Assembly: GCA_022010055.1 (NCBI GenBank)
Contig: CP091737.1
Location: 1,302,001-1,366,000, forward strand
Direction of reading: 5' to 3'
Source of the DNA: Treponema sp.
GTDB lineage: Bacteria > Spirochaetota > Spirochaetia > Treponematales > Treponemataceae
DNA: 64,000 nt
Shown here: positions 47,522-56,952 of the stretch, piece by piece
How positions within the stretch are numbered: position 1 is the first letter of the stretch
How the letters are laid out: each line of letters starts with the position of its first letter
Notes under the pieces: generated by a model
Database searches by the model: none
The model's input: the letters and a program-made list of their open reading frames with translations, nothing else
What the model was told of the DNA's origin: nothing
Translations under genes and position numbers: made by a program

Positions 47522-50311
47522 TTAGTTGGGAGTAAAAGCATTATTTTCAATATCCTTCTTAGAAGGCTCAGTGTAGATTCCCTCAGTTTTAAAAGTATCA
47601 GAAAGAATAAGACTAGAAGCAGCATCTCCATAATTATCAAAATAATAACTAGAAACGCTGCCTTTTTCTTCCAGAGAAAGATCGGAAGCAGACAAATCAA
47701 CATCATAAGTAGAATTTTGTTGACTATCATATTTCTTTTTATTGTCAGAAATTTTCAATTTTTTAGGAAGAACTGCAATAATTTTATAAGGAAGTCCAAC
47801 CTTTTTATTACTTGAATTCTTATCCAAAACTTTCAAGACATTTCCATTTTCCAATGAAACCTGACGCAAAGAACCCCTGTAACCATAACCATAAGAAGAA
47901 GTTCTGTAATATGAATTTTCCAGAACGTAAAGATTTCCGTCCACTATAGCCATATCTGTAATTGCACTATATGCTATTATCCTATCATTATCGGTAATTT
48001 CACCAAATTCAAGAATATCAGGATCCCGATCTTTTTCTCCACTACTATCAAACACATCAGATACAAGCTCAGCAGTAGTAACATTCTTAGGATCAGAAAG
48101 TTTATAAACACTATAGGTGCAATTATAAAATTTTATTCCTTGCGCTGATTGATCCTGGTTTTCAGAAACGCTTCCAATGTAATCTTTTTTATACCCAGCA
48201 ACATAAAGTTCATTATTATAATAATAAACAGCAGTAACTTTACCATCCGTAAAGACTTTTGAAAAATCAAGTTCATTTGGAGCTGAAGGATCTTCTACAG
48301 AAAAATATTTAACTTTATTGTCACGATATGCCCAATGACCCCACTTATAAAGTTCAAAAGGCTGTCCTCCATACATTGAAATATCAGCATTTGACTGGAC
48401 ATAATAAATATTAGTTCCATCCGTACACATGCTGACAGGAATATTTTTTATATTATTACAGTCTATTTTTGTCTGATTAAATATAAATGAAGTTCCTTTT
48501 TTGATTTTTTCAAAATGTCTAATATTGTAAACCGGATTAGCTGGAAGCATTTGTTTATAAGTACCAGGATTCTGAATATCTCTTATTTCAAACACATAAA
48601 AACCATTATTCCCATCATCACACCAAGAAGCAAGAGCCGCAGGGTCAGGATTCTCATAATCAGGATATGTTATATCTGCATACACACCATTATTATTTTC
48701 CAGTTCAATTTTATACAAAGCACGAGATGAATCATTTGAATAATAAACAACTGATCCATACGCAGGTTCTTCTGCAAAATAATTATACGTATCTGAGCCT
48801 GGAACTTCTTTCATATTATATGTAAATACAGCATCCTTATTATATGAGTAAGTTTCAGAAGGAAACTGCGAATCATCACCATAAAAAGAAAATCTATAAT
48901 ATGCCCCCTGAACAGTTCCTAAAGACACGCTCGAAACCATCATCGGATTATTTTTATAATAATCAACATTATTATCATCAATCCAGAATCCTAGAGATAG
49001 GGTGCAAAGTTCCTCAGCTGTCAACGAAGTTAAATCAAGATAAACTCCATCTTCAAGGGAAAATAGTGAACCACTAGAGTATTCTTTTATCTTTACACTC
49101 TTAGCGTCGCCTGTTGACGTCAAAGTTATTGATTCTGCATGCATATTAAAAAGCACAGAGGAGTCTTTATTCAAAGTAAAACTTGGAATATCATCCACCT
49201 GTGGATCTTTATTACATCTTATTTCTACAGTTTTTCCAGAACCTATTTTTGAAACGTCAAACTTTATGCTGTCTTTGTAAGTGTAGTCAACCCTGGCATT
49301 TTGAACCATAGGATTATCATAAATAGTGTCCAGAACCGTATAAAGCTCGCCGGGAGCGTCCCGCGAAATTCCGTTGTTATCTTTAGAGCCGGCATCAGAA
49401 GCATAATAGTAATAATATGTTGCGGTATCATCTGGGAACGAAAGCGAAGTGCGTGACATAGATGTTGAAAGCTCGTCGCCGATTTCCACAAGGTTGTCCC
49501 CTATAGACACCTCTTTCCAGTCAGGGGTTATTTCAGCAGAAGGTTCATTTGGTTTTACCGGAGCAAAATCTGCATAAAAATGGAAGTAATAAAAGCCGGA
49601 AGAAATTTTATTTGGCTCACTTTCTGTCTGGGCAGATTCTACAGTAACATAAGAGTCTCCGGTGCCAGCGCTATCAGTGCTGACAACATCAGCAACAAGA
49701 AGCTTTTCGCCCGAATGTGTAGAATAAACAATTTCGCCAGTTTTCTTTGAAACCAACTCAGCCTTGAATCTTTTTGATTTTTTATCGGTTGTATCATTTG
49801 ATGTAAGACCAATTGTTTTATAGTAAGTAGACAACGCCACCTTCTCAAAAGACATTTCGGCGGAAAAACTTCCTTTGCCATTTGTAGTTTTTTTAGGTCC
49901 TACAAGAACAGAAACAGGAACAGTATTTTTATTTCCTTCTTCTACAACAATGCCAGAACACGCGCCGCTAAGGTTATAAATAACCCCTTGTTCTGTATAA
50001 CTTCCTTCTACAAACAAGTCATATTCGCCAACGCCAATGGTAACAGAATTTGAATCACGCGTTATAGTTCTTGTCTCAGCAGGAAATTCATCAAACGGCG
50101 AAACAAGCGAAAAAGTCAGCGTCCATTTCTCTACCTTTGAAATATCAACCGAGCTGTAGCCCTTAGGAACAGCACCCCTTTCCGCATTCACAGAAGAAAG
50201 ATTTATCACAACATTTCCAGAAGATTTTTCCTCGTTATGTTCAAGACGTTCCGTGCAAGAAGAAAAAACAAAAAATCCTGCAACAAGTAAAAAAAGATTA
50301 AGCTTTTTCAT
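47522..50311 (-). CDS. Giant surface lipoprotein
   Basis: 929 residues from the ATG at 50311 (GGAGGG upstream), with signal MKKLNLFLLVAGFFVFSSC. An N-terminal Ig-like part (VEKWTLTFSLVSPFDEFPAETRT, GEYDLFVEGSYTEQGVIYNL) is followed by a long Ser/Thr/Tyr/Asn-rich region with propeller-like strands (CTDGTNIYYVQSN, VTAVYYYNNELYVAGYK, MAIVDGNLYVLENSYY). Many DDTATYYYY-like and Asn-rich stretches make it look low-complexity and AT-rich relative to the neighbours. Intact. No named family. It heads a two-gene unit with the glycosyltransferase. Confidence 0.7.
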   Translation of the reverse strand: MKKLNLFLLVAGFFVFSSCTERLEHNEEKSSGNVVINLSSVNAERGAVPKGYSSVDISKVEKWTLTFSLVSPFDEFPAETRTITRDSNSVTIGVGEYDLFVEGSYTEQGVIYNLSGACSGIVVEEGNKNTVPVSVLVGPKKTTNGKGSFSAEMSFEKVALSTYYKTIGLTSNDTTDKKSKRFKAELVSKKTGEIVYSTHSGEKLLVADVVSTDSAGTGDSYVTVESAQTESEPNKISSGFYYFHFYADFAPVKPNEPSAEITPDWKEVSIGDNLVEIGDELSTSMSRTSLSFPDDTATYYYYYASDAGSKDNNGISRDAPGELYTVLDTIYDNPMVQNARVDYTYKDSIKFDVSKIGSGKTVEIRCNKDPQVDDIPSFTLNKDSSVLFNMHAESITLTSTGDAKSVKIKEYSSGSLFSLEDGVYLDLTSLTAEELCTLSLGFWIDDNNVDYYKNNPMMVSSVSLGTVQGAYYRFSFYGDDSQFPSETYSYNKDAVFTYNMKEVPGSDTYNYFAEEPAYGSVVYYSNDSSRALYKIELENNNGVYADITYPDYENPDPAALASWCDDGNNGFYVFEIRDIQNPGTYKQMLPANPVYNIRHFEKIKKGTSFIFNQTKIDCNNIKNIPVSMCTDGTNIYYVQSNADISMYGGQPFELYKWGHWAYRDNKVKYFSVEDPSAPNELDFSKVFTDGKVTAVYYYNNELYVAGYKKDYIGSVSENQDQSAQGIKFYNCTYSVYKLSDPKNVTTAELVSDVFDSSGEKDRDPDILEFGEITDNDRIIAYSAITDMAIVDGNLYVLENSYYRTSSYGYGYRGSLRQVSLENGNVLKVLDKNSSNKKVGLPYKIIAVLPKKLKISDNKKKYDSQQNSTYDVDLSASDLSLEEKGSVSSYYFDNYGDAASSLILSDTFKTEGIYTEPSKKDIENNAFTPN

Positions 50312-50505
50312 AAGCCCTCCAAAGTGGGAAAAAGTATCCGTATCAAAAAAAAGCCACAATTACGTAATTATAACATAAGAGTTTTTATTTTTCCAACAAA
50401 AGAATGGGATTTTACAAAAAAAAGAATGAACGATTTTTTTACGCAGAAAATCTTTTAATCAGCGCAAATACCGGGTTTATAAATTCAAGAAAGGCAATAA
50501 ATAAA

Positions 50506-50525
50506 CCCCGATGACGGCATCGGGG
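50506..50525 (-). terminator. Terminator of the amylase gene / maltodextrin locus
   Basis: CCCCGATG-ACGG-CATCGGGG is an 8-bp perfect GC-rich stem 30 bases beyond the amylase stop. On the minus strand it is followed by TTTATTTATT. Confidence 0.8.
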
Positions 50526-50555
50526 CTATTTCATTTTTCAGAAAGAATCAGGCGT

Positions 50556-52295
50556 TTATTTGTTCTGAGCCAGAACTACAGATGTCATTGGCGGAACTGT
50601 AAGTTTTCCGCCCTTTACTTCTGCGCCAGGATTTGCCATGTATACAATCGGCATATCCGTTCCTTCCGGCAGCTGCACTGTTTCTGTTCTTTTTGAAGAA
50701 ATATTGTGAACAACAAAGGCTTTTTCTGTCTCTGATTCCATTACATAGGATTCAAGAACTGCGCTTCCAGTAGAAACCGCCTTAAGACGGCCTTCAAACA
50801 GCGCAGGATGAGCCGTTTTTACGCGGATTACACGCTTGTAATGATTCAGCAGAGAATCCGGGTCTTTCTGCTGCTCTGAAATAGGAACAGTCTTTTTGTT
50901 ATAAACACTTACGTTTCCATAAGCGCCGCTGTTGCACCATGTAGGAGTCAGCTTGTCTTTTCCTTCCGGTTTCCATACCAGCGGAGTTCTTTTTGTAGGA
51001 TCATCAGCACCGGATTTCATTCCGATTTCCTCACCGTAATAAATAAACGGAATTCCTTCCGCAAGAATGTACATATCGGCGGCAAGCTTCATTTTTGCAG
51101 GCTTGTTTCTAAGTCCCGCGGCGCTTCTTGCCTGGTCATGATTTGAAAGGAACGGAGCATCGATGTAGTTCTTATTGTTTTCGGCATACATAGCGTATTC
51201 GCTTTCAAGGCTTCTTGCATAGCCATTGTATGTGGAAGTATCCGGGTCATCAGGAACGTTCTTGTTGTCATTCATCTCCTGGTTGTTGATAATCTGCGTA
51301 ATCAATGTACCCAAGTCAAAATGAAAGTTAGACTGCATTCCAGCCATGTATTTTGCGCGGACCGCAGTAGGCTCCCAGACTTCGGCGACGCTGTAGGCAT
51401 CCGGTTTAACAGAAAGAATGTAATCGTTCATTTCCTTCCAGAAAGAAACCGCCTTTGTGATAGTAGGTGTGCCAGGCATTACTTCCACGCTGTTGTAAAT
51501 ATGACCGGCGGCATCAAAACGGAAGCCGGAAACTCCCTTATCAAGCCAGAATTTGAACACTTTCTTAAATTCTTCGCGGACAGCCTGCTCATCCATATTA
51601 TAGTCAGGCATTGAAGAAGTGAATACACCGGCGTAATAAGAATAATTGTCCGGATCAGACTGGTTTGTAAGGTCGATATTCCATACTTTGTGTCCCCAGA
51701 TTTTCTGGTTAAGGTTATATTTTCCGCCGCGCTCAATAGAATCGTTGTCTGTAATCCAGCGGTACCAGGTTCTGTAAGGGCTGTCCGGCTTTCTAGACTG
51801 AATGAACCAGTCGTTGTAAGAAGATGAATGATTGCACGTCATATCAAGGATAACATCTATTCCGCGTTTTCTTGCTTCCTTTACGAAAGTCTCAAAATCT
51901 TCCATTGTTCCGTATTCCGGATTGATTTTATAATAATTGTCAACGTCATATCCGTGGTAGGAAGGCGACTCAAATACAGGCAGAAGCCACAATCCTGTTA
52001 CGCCAAGATCGGTAGTAGTGCTGTCGTCGCCGTCGTTCAGATAGTCAAGACGCTTTGTAAGCCCCTTGAAATCACCGATTCCATCTCCGTTTCCGTCCGC
52101 AAACGAGCGCACAAAAAGACTGTAGTAAACACCAGTTGCAGGCTTATTCGCAAGCCTCTGAACAGGGGCAAGCCTTGTTACGGCAAGCTCCGGATCCAGC
52201 TTTGAAGCCTTTTTCTTTGCATAGATTCCTGATGCGCACAAAAACAGCAGGGAAATTGCAAGAATTCTTTTAGAAAGATTTCCTATGTTCTTCAT
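50556..52295 (-). CDS. Secreted GH13 alpha-amylase/alpha-glucosidase
   Basis: Start at 52295 (CAGGAG upstream) gives MKNIGNLSKRILAISLLFLCASGIYAK, a signal peptide. ~579 residues. The GH13 signature regions are present: DVILDMTCNHSS, nucleophile Asp in GVSGFRFDAAG, acid/base Glu in YSVAEVWEP and the third Asp in FLSNHDQARS. A C-terminal beta domain follows. It breaks alpha-1,4 glucans in the periplasm or outside. Last gene of the leftward pulA-malE-malF-malG-amylase locus, with repeat A copy 3 in its leader region. Confidence 0.92.
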   Translation of the reverse strand: MKNIGNLSKRILAISLLFLCASGIYAKKKASKLDPELAVTRLAPVQRLANKPATGVYYSLFVRSFADGNGDGIGDFKGLTKRLDYLNDGDDSTTTDLGVTGLWLLPVFESPSYHGYDVDNYYKINPEYGTMEDFETFVKEARKRGIDVILDMTCNHSSSYNDWFIQSRKPDSPYRTWYRWITDNDSIERGGKYNLNQKIWGHKVWNIDLTNQSDPDNYSYYAGVFTSSMPDYNMDEQAVREEFKKVFKFWLDKGVSGFRFDAAGHIYNSVEVMPGTPTITKAVSFWKEMNDYILSVKPDAYSVAEVWEPTAVRAKYMAGMQSNFHFDLGTLITQIINNQEMNDNKNVPDDPDTSTYNGYARSLESEYAMYAENNKNYIDAPFLSNHDQARSAAGLRNKPAKMKLAADMYILAEGIPFIYYGEEIGMKSGADDPTKRTPLVWKPEGKDKLTPTWCNSGAYGNVSVYNKKTVPISEQQKDPDSLLNHYKRVIRVKTAHPALFEGRLKAVSTGSAVLESYVMESETEKAFVVHNISSKRTETVQLPEGTDMPIVYMANPGAEVKGGKLTVPPMTSVVLAQNK

Positions 52296-52329
52296 AATAA
52301 CTCCTGAAAATATCGTAATTAGCCCGAAA

Positions 52330-52514
52330 TTCGAGTTTTTTTTGCAAATTCTGAAAGAACGCTTTCGGCATATTTCCAATTTGCTCAGATGGATTTGGCT
52401 CGCGCTTCGCTTGCATTAATTCGGGTGCTTCGCACTTTAATTAATTCAATCGCCAAAAATCTTCACAAACTGTAAATCTGCCTATGCTTTTATTTTTTTT
52501 GCAAAAAACTCGAC
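52330..52514. repeat. Dispersed palindromic element A, copy 3
   Basis: 185-bp copy lying between malG and the amylase gene, ending ~35 bases before the amylase start codon, so it would form part of the amylase leader if transcribed from malG. Left end begins TTCGAGTTTTTTTTGC, right end finishes GCAAAAAACTCGA. It keeps the 15 apex bases missing in copy 2. Confidence 0.85.
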
Positions 52515-52572
52515 ACTAGGGTTAATTATTATTCATTACAGTATACATCATATTTTTAGACTTTTAAATAAA

Positions 52573-52607
52573 AAAAAGCAGCCTGCAAATAATCACAGAC
52601 TGCTTTT
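52573..52607 (-). terminator. Terminator after malG
   Basis: On the minus strand AAAAGCAG pairs with CTGCTTTT, with TCTG/CAGG extending it, and a run of eight T follows. It suggests that the amylase gene may have its own promoter or be read through at reduced level. Confidence 0.75.
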
Positions 52608-52626
52608 AGTACGGAATAAGCTATTT

Positions 52627-53699
52627 TTACTCTTTACCACTAGTTCCGGCAAGAGACATAAGCAATGTCCTCTGTCCTGCCATAAAGAAGATGGTGAACG
52701 GAACTGCTACAAGAATAGCGCCTGCAGCGAACATAGTAAAGTTATCGTTTGAACGACCGCTAATCATTTCATAAAGACCTACGGCCAGCGTTTTTTTGTC
52801 ATCGCTTCGCAAAACCATTCGCGGGAAGATGTAATCCATCCACGGACCGGTAAAACTGGTCAATGTAAGGAATACAATCTGCGGTTTTGCGGCCGGAAGA
52901 ATTACCTTTAGATATGCAACGAGCGGAGAAGCGCCGTCGATATACGCAGCTTCCGCAATATCACGCGGCATAGTGTCAAAGTAACCTTTCATAAGCTGGG
53001 CATTGAACGGAATTGAACCTGAAGCATAAACAAGAACAAGTCCCCACAATGTATTAAGCGCATTGAACTTCCACAGAATTACATAAGTGGCAACCATTCC
53101 GATAAAGCTCGGGAACATCTGAAGAACAATCATGCCCGCCATAATCTGTTTTCGTCCGGTAAAACTGAAACGGCTGAAAATATAGCCAGTTGTTGTACAA
53201 ATGAATACAGTAAGAATTGTGTTCATTATGGCAATCTTCAATGTGTTCAAATACCAGTTCTTATAGTTTGTTCCATGAACTGTTGTCTCGCCCTTTACAA
53301 TCTGTTCAGAACCTGTAAGCAGGCGTCGGAACTGATAAAGGGAAGGTTTTTAATCTTGAAAGATGTATGCAAGACCGCAACTTCGCCTTCACCGTGGCAA
53401 ACATCGCAGTCAACAAGTTTCTGTCCAATATATGTCTTTTTCTTGCCGTTTTCTTCATACGATGATTTTATATCGATATACCTGTAGCCCTTGCCTTCAC
53501 ACGCTTCACACATTTCAACGGTTGACTTGTCGGTCTGTTCCGTAAACGGAATTACAGATGTCGCAGCCAGAGAATTAGACTTAGTCAATGAAGAACTGAT
53601 AGTAAAAAGAACAGGGTAAACAACTATAATAACGTTGATAATCAAAATCAAATTTAGTATAACGCTAATCGGTGTAGCCTTACTAAAATGCTTTTTCAT
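52627..53699 (-). CDS. malG: Maltodextrin ABC transporter permease MalG with CxxCxGxG insert (one frame break)
   Basis: Inner-membrane permease of the maltose/maltodextrin transporter, ~357 residues. TM1 at 11-33; conserved WYLNTLKIAIMNTILTV and, later, the EAA loop AAYIDGASPLVAYLKVILPAAKP, typical of MalG. Between TM1 and TM2, at residues 55-110, is an insert absent from ordinary MalG: CEACEGKG (C64, C67) and CDVCHGEG (C98, C101), two DnaJ-type CxxCxGxG motifs. A lost base near 53340 breaks the frame just after the insert. Start overlaps malF by four bases (ATGA) with GGAGG upstream. Confidence 0.92.
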
Positions 53700-55644
53700 A
53701 CTTCACCCTCCTTGAATGACTTAGTTCTTGTAAAGTTATACAACGCGAATGGAACAAGAACAACGAATACCAGCAAAGAAAGAACAGAAGCAAGGTTGTA
53801 TCGTGAAGGTGTGTTCATCGTAAGCTTGTAAATCCAAGAAATCAAGAGATCCGTAGCACCGCAGTTTGTAATAGTTGTCAAACCTGCCTGCGGCATGTTC
53901 GGACCACCGCCGGTAAGGAAGAATACCGCGCCGAAGTTGTTGATGTTTCCTGCAAACTGCATAATCAATGTAGGCTTAAGCTGGAACATAACAAGCGGAT
54001 ATGTAATGCTCTTGAACTGCTGCCATTTTGTAGCGCCGTCAATTACAGCCGCCTCATACAATGAATTTGAAATAGCCGTCATAGATGAAGTAGTAAGAAT
54101 CATAGAATACGGGAATCCAATCCATATATTTACAAAAATCAACGAGCCCTTTGCAACCCACGGATCAGAAAGCCACGGAATAGGTTTCAATAATTCTTAA
54201 AAGCTGCAATGTCCTGTTAATCGGTCCGATAGTACCGTTCAGCAAGTTTGCCCAAACGAAGAGCGAAAGCATTGTCGGAATGGCATACGGAAGAATGTAA
54301 ACAGTCCTGAAGAATTTAGGAATCACAACGCGTTTGTCCTGCAATACGAAGGCATAGAAGAAACCTACGAAGAAACAGGTGAACGTCGCGAAAATCGCCC
54401 ATACAATTGTCCACAATGCGGAAGCGCCGAATGATTTTGCCCAGGCACCGCCGCCAAGCTCTGAACTAACCTTAAGCGAGAACATCTGCTGGAAATTCTG
54501 AAGTCCTACCCAGTCAACAAGGTTGTTCGGCGGAATATGCTCCGGCGAAGAATAGTTTGTGAACGCAACCAATGCCGAGAACAGCAATGGAATAATAGAG
54601 AAGATTGCCATTAAACTACAGACGGAGCAATACCGATAGTCGCAAACGAGTTCTGCGAAATATCGTTTTTAGCCTCCAGCATAGTCGGGAATCTTCCGGC
54701 TTTTTTAATCTTTGCAACTGCCGCTCTTGCACCATTGATGTTCAAAATGTAAAGCAGCACAAAGAATCCTATGATAATCAAGGCCATAATACCATTAATC
54801 ATCATAAAGATTGAATGGTCCATATATTTTGTAACAGTTGTATGCTGTTTTGAACCGAGGGTTATAAGTCCGGCAACAGAAGTTACAAGCGGTCCCCTGA
54901 ACCATGCCCTGTGAGCCACAGCCCTGTGTCCATTTTTAGCAGCGGCACGGCACATGCTACAACCGTCATAATGTTCATCAAAAAGATTTTCTCCAGATTC
55001 CTTGAAACTCTTTGCTTCCATTCTTGCCATTACTTTTGCAAGCTGGTGGTCATATTTAGAAGCAATGTTTTCATATTTTCCATATACATCATCATAGTCG
55101 ATGATTGAATCTGAAGCTTCCATTTCTGCTTCATAAGCAGAAATTTTGTTATCTGCATCATAAGAGAAATCTAATCCGGCGAAAGTTTCCTGCAACTCGC
55201 TTACCAAAGCGGCAGAATCTTCCTTAGCCTCGGCAATCGCCTCTTTATAATCTTCTTTATCTGACTTTCTATCTTCTGCATCAATGAGCGCCAGTTCATA
55301 AGCGGCTTTCCAGATGCTTTCGCAGCGTTTTTATTAAAGAACTTTTCCATCGCCTTAGCGCGAGCCTTTAAAACACTGTCAAGTTTTGAATATTCTGCGT
55401 CTTCAAGATACTCTACAATTTCTTCTGTATCAGGAATACCTTTCAAATAATTGTATTCCTTATTATTTGCAGGGATAATTTTCTTAGAGCCAAATATAAT
55501 TGCGCAAAGCATTACGATTTCAACAAGGGCAAACAACGCGCCGCGAATGTACTGCTTCAAGAACAAAATTTGACCCAATCCCATAAAACAGGAAGACGCG
55601 ATTGGCGCTTTTTCAAGTTTCTTTGGGTCTACCTCGTTACTCAT
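53696..55644 (-). CDS. malF: Maltodextrin ABC transporter permease MalF with long periplasmic insert (three frame breaks)
   Basis: ~650 residues. Start MSNEVDPKK at 55644 follows GGAG. TM1 at ~33-52, then a ~190-residue charged helical insert (56-245) that ends C229-x2-C232-x7-H240-x4-H245. TM2 follows (MMINGIMALIIIGFFVLLYIL), then the core permease: VLMAIFSIIPLLFSALVAFTNYSS, the EAA loop AAVIDGATKWQQFKSITYPLV and NFGAVFFLTGGGP. Breaks near 55310, 54611 and 54180 are single-base losses. The core resembles Firmicute MalF/MalC; in those the TM1-TM2 loop is short. Confidence 0.92.
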
Positions 55645-55668
55645 TCCATACTCCAATAACATATATAT

Positions 55669-55708
55669 GACAGTTGCAGGATAAAGAATCCTTTACCCTG
55701 CAACTGTC
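55669..55708. promoter_or_regulatory. Strong malE-malF intergenic hairpin
   Basis: GACAGTTGCAGG pairs with CCTGCAACTGTC (12 bp), one A/C mismatch, then TAAAG pairs with CTTTA around a four-base loop. With no T run it is more likely an mRNA-stabilising hairpin that raises malE over malF level than a terminator. Confidence 0.65.
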
Positions 55709-55733
55709 CCGACTAAAAACCTAAGCGGCTTTA

Positions 55734-56908
55734 TTATTTAGCAGCTTCCATTGCTGCGGCGGCAGCGTTAAGGTCTTTTCTAACATCATCGCCATCCCAG
55801 ATTCCTGAGTAAGCCGAATTCATTGATGACCAGTATGTTCCAAGCTGTGGAATTGTAGGCATCGGGCTGGCATAAGCAAGCTGAGCCTTGATTCCCGTAG
55901 AAAGTTCACCTGTAGCATTGATGTCCTTTCTTGGTGGAATCTGGTCTGTCATTTCATAGCGTTTCAAGCATTTCCTTTGAAGTGATGAACTTTGCAAAAG
56001 CCTTTGCCTGTTCAGGGTTCTCAGAGTAAGAAGAAACGAATGCAAGGCGAACACCAGAGAATGTTTTTCCAGGAGTATTTGAACCTGGGAACGCCGGAAT
56101 TGTTGTAATACCGAAGTCTACACCAGATTTCTTGAAGTCTGTGATCTTCCATGGTCCTGTGATAATCATCGCAGCTTTTCCTTCAGAGAACTGAGCGTTG
56201 CAGAAGTCTCCTGAAACATCCGAAGCAGGAACGTCAAGAATCTGCTTGCGGAGGTTCTGGAAGTATGTAAGACCCTTGATAGCGTTAGGGCTGTTCAAGT
56301 TGTGCTGCTTGCGGTCATTGCCGTTTGGTCCGAACAACGGAGCGCCGAAAGAAGCCATGAACATATATCCATAGTATCCGTCGCCAACCGGCCATACCAA
56401 AGCGTATTTTCCTTCAGCCTTGTTGTTGTATGTTTTTGCGAAAGAAATCACATCATCCCAAGTCTTTGGAGCTTCTTTTACAAGCGACTTGTTGTAGAAC
56501 AATGCGTATGTCTCAGCGCCGAGCGGATAACCGTATGCAGCGCCGCCGTAAGTTGCACCAATCTTTGCTACATCTTCAAAGTTTGCAAAATATTCATCGG
56601 CATCATCTATAGGAAGAACGTGTCCTCCTTCTACCAACGCGCCGATGTGGTCATGCTGAGCAACAAAGATGTCTGCGCCTACTCCGGCAGGTCCGTCCAG
56701 CTCAATCTTTGCGCGAGAGTCTGTTGAACCAACTGGCTCGTAAGTGATTTACGCTTGGATCAACTTTTTTATACTGTCGGGCAGCAAAAGTGATATAAGC
56801 CTTCTCAGGACCTTCAGATTCCCATACTTTCAATGCTACTTTTTTTGGAGCAGCGAAAGTAGTCGCAGCGAGAGCCATAGCAGTTGCTGCACAAACTAAT
56901 TTTTTCAT
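55734..56908 (-). CDS. malE: Maltodextrin-binding protein MalE (two frame breaks)
   Basis: Periplasmic solute receptor, ~391 residues. The start at 56908 (GGAGG upstream) gives signal MKKLVCAATAMALAATTFA. Mature part: VALKVWESEGPEKAY, DIFVAQHDHIGALVEGGHVLPID, YGYPLGAETYALFYNKSLV, AMIITGPWKITDFKKSGVDFGI and YWSSMNSAYSGIWDG, all like MalE/MalX. Breaks near 56740 (one A lost) and 55965 are repaired to KITYEPVGSTDSR and ETLYEMTDQIPPRKD. The signal lacks a lipobox Cys, so it is a soluble periplasmic protein. Confidence 0.93.
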
Positions 56909-56952
56909 TTTTTCCTCCATATTCAAGCCTACTATTGGCTAAAATAACAAGT

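Noticed and set aside
53295..53699. A stand-alone DnaJ-like zinc-finger protein
   Set aside because: The Cys motifs lie between MalG TM1 and the rest of MalG, in frame until just before a single-base loss, and the start is coupled to malF.
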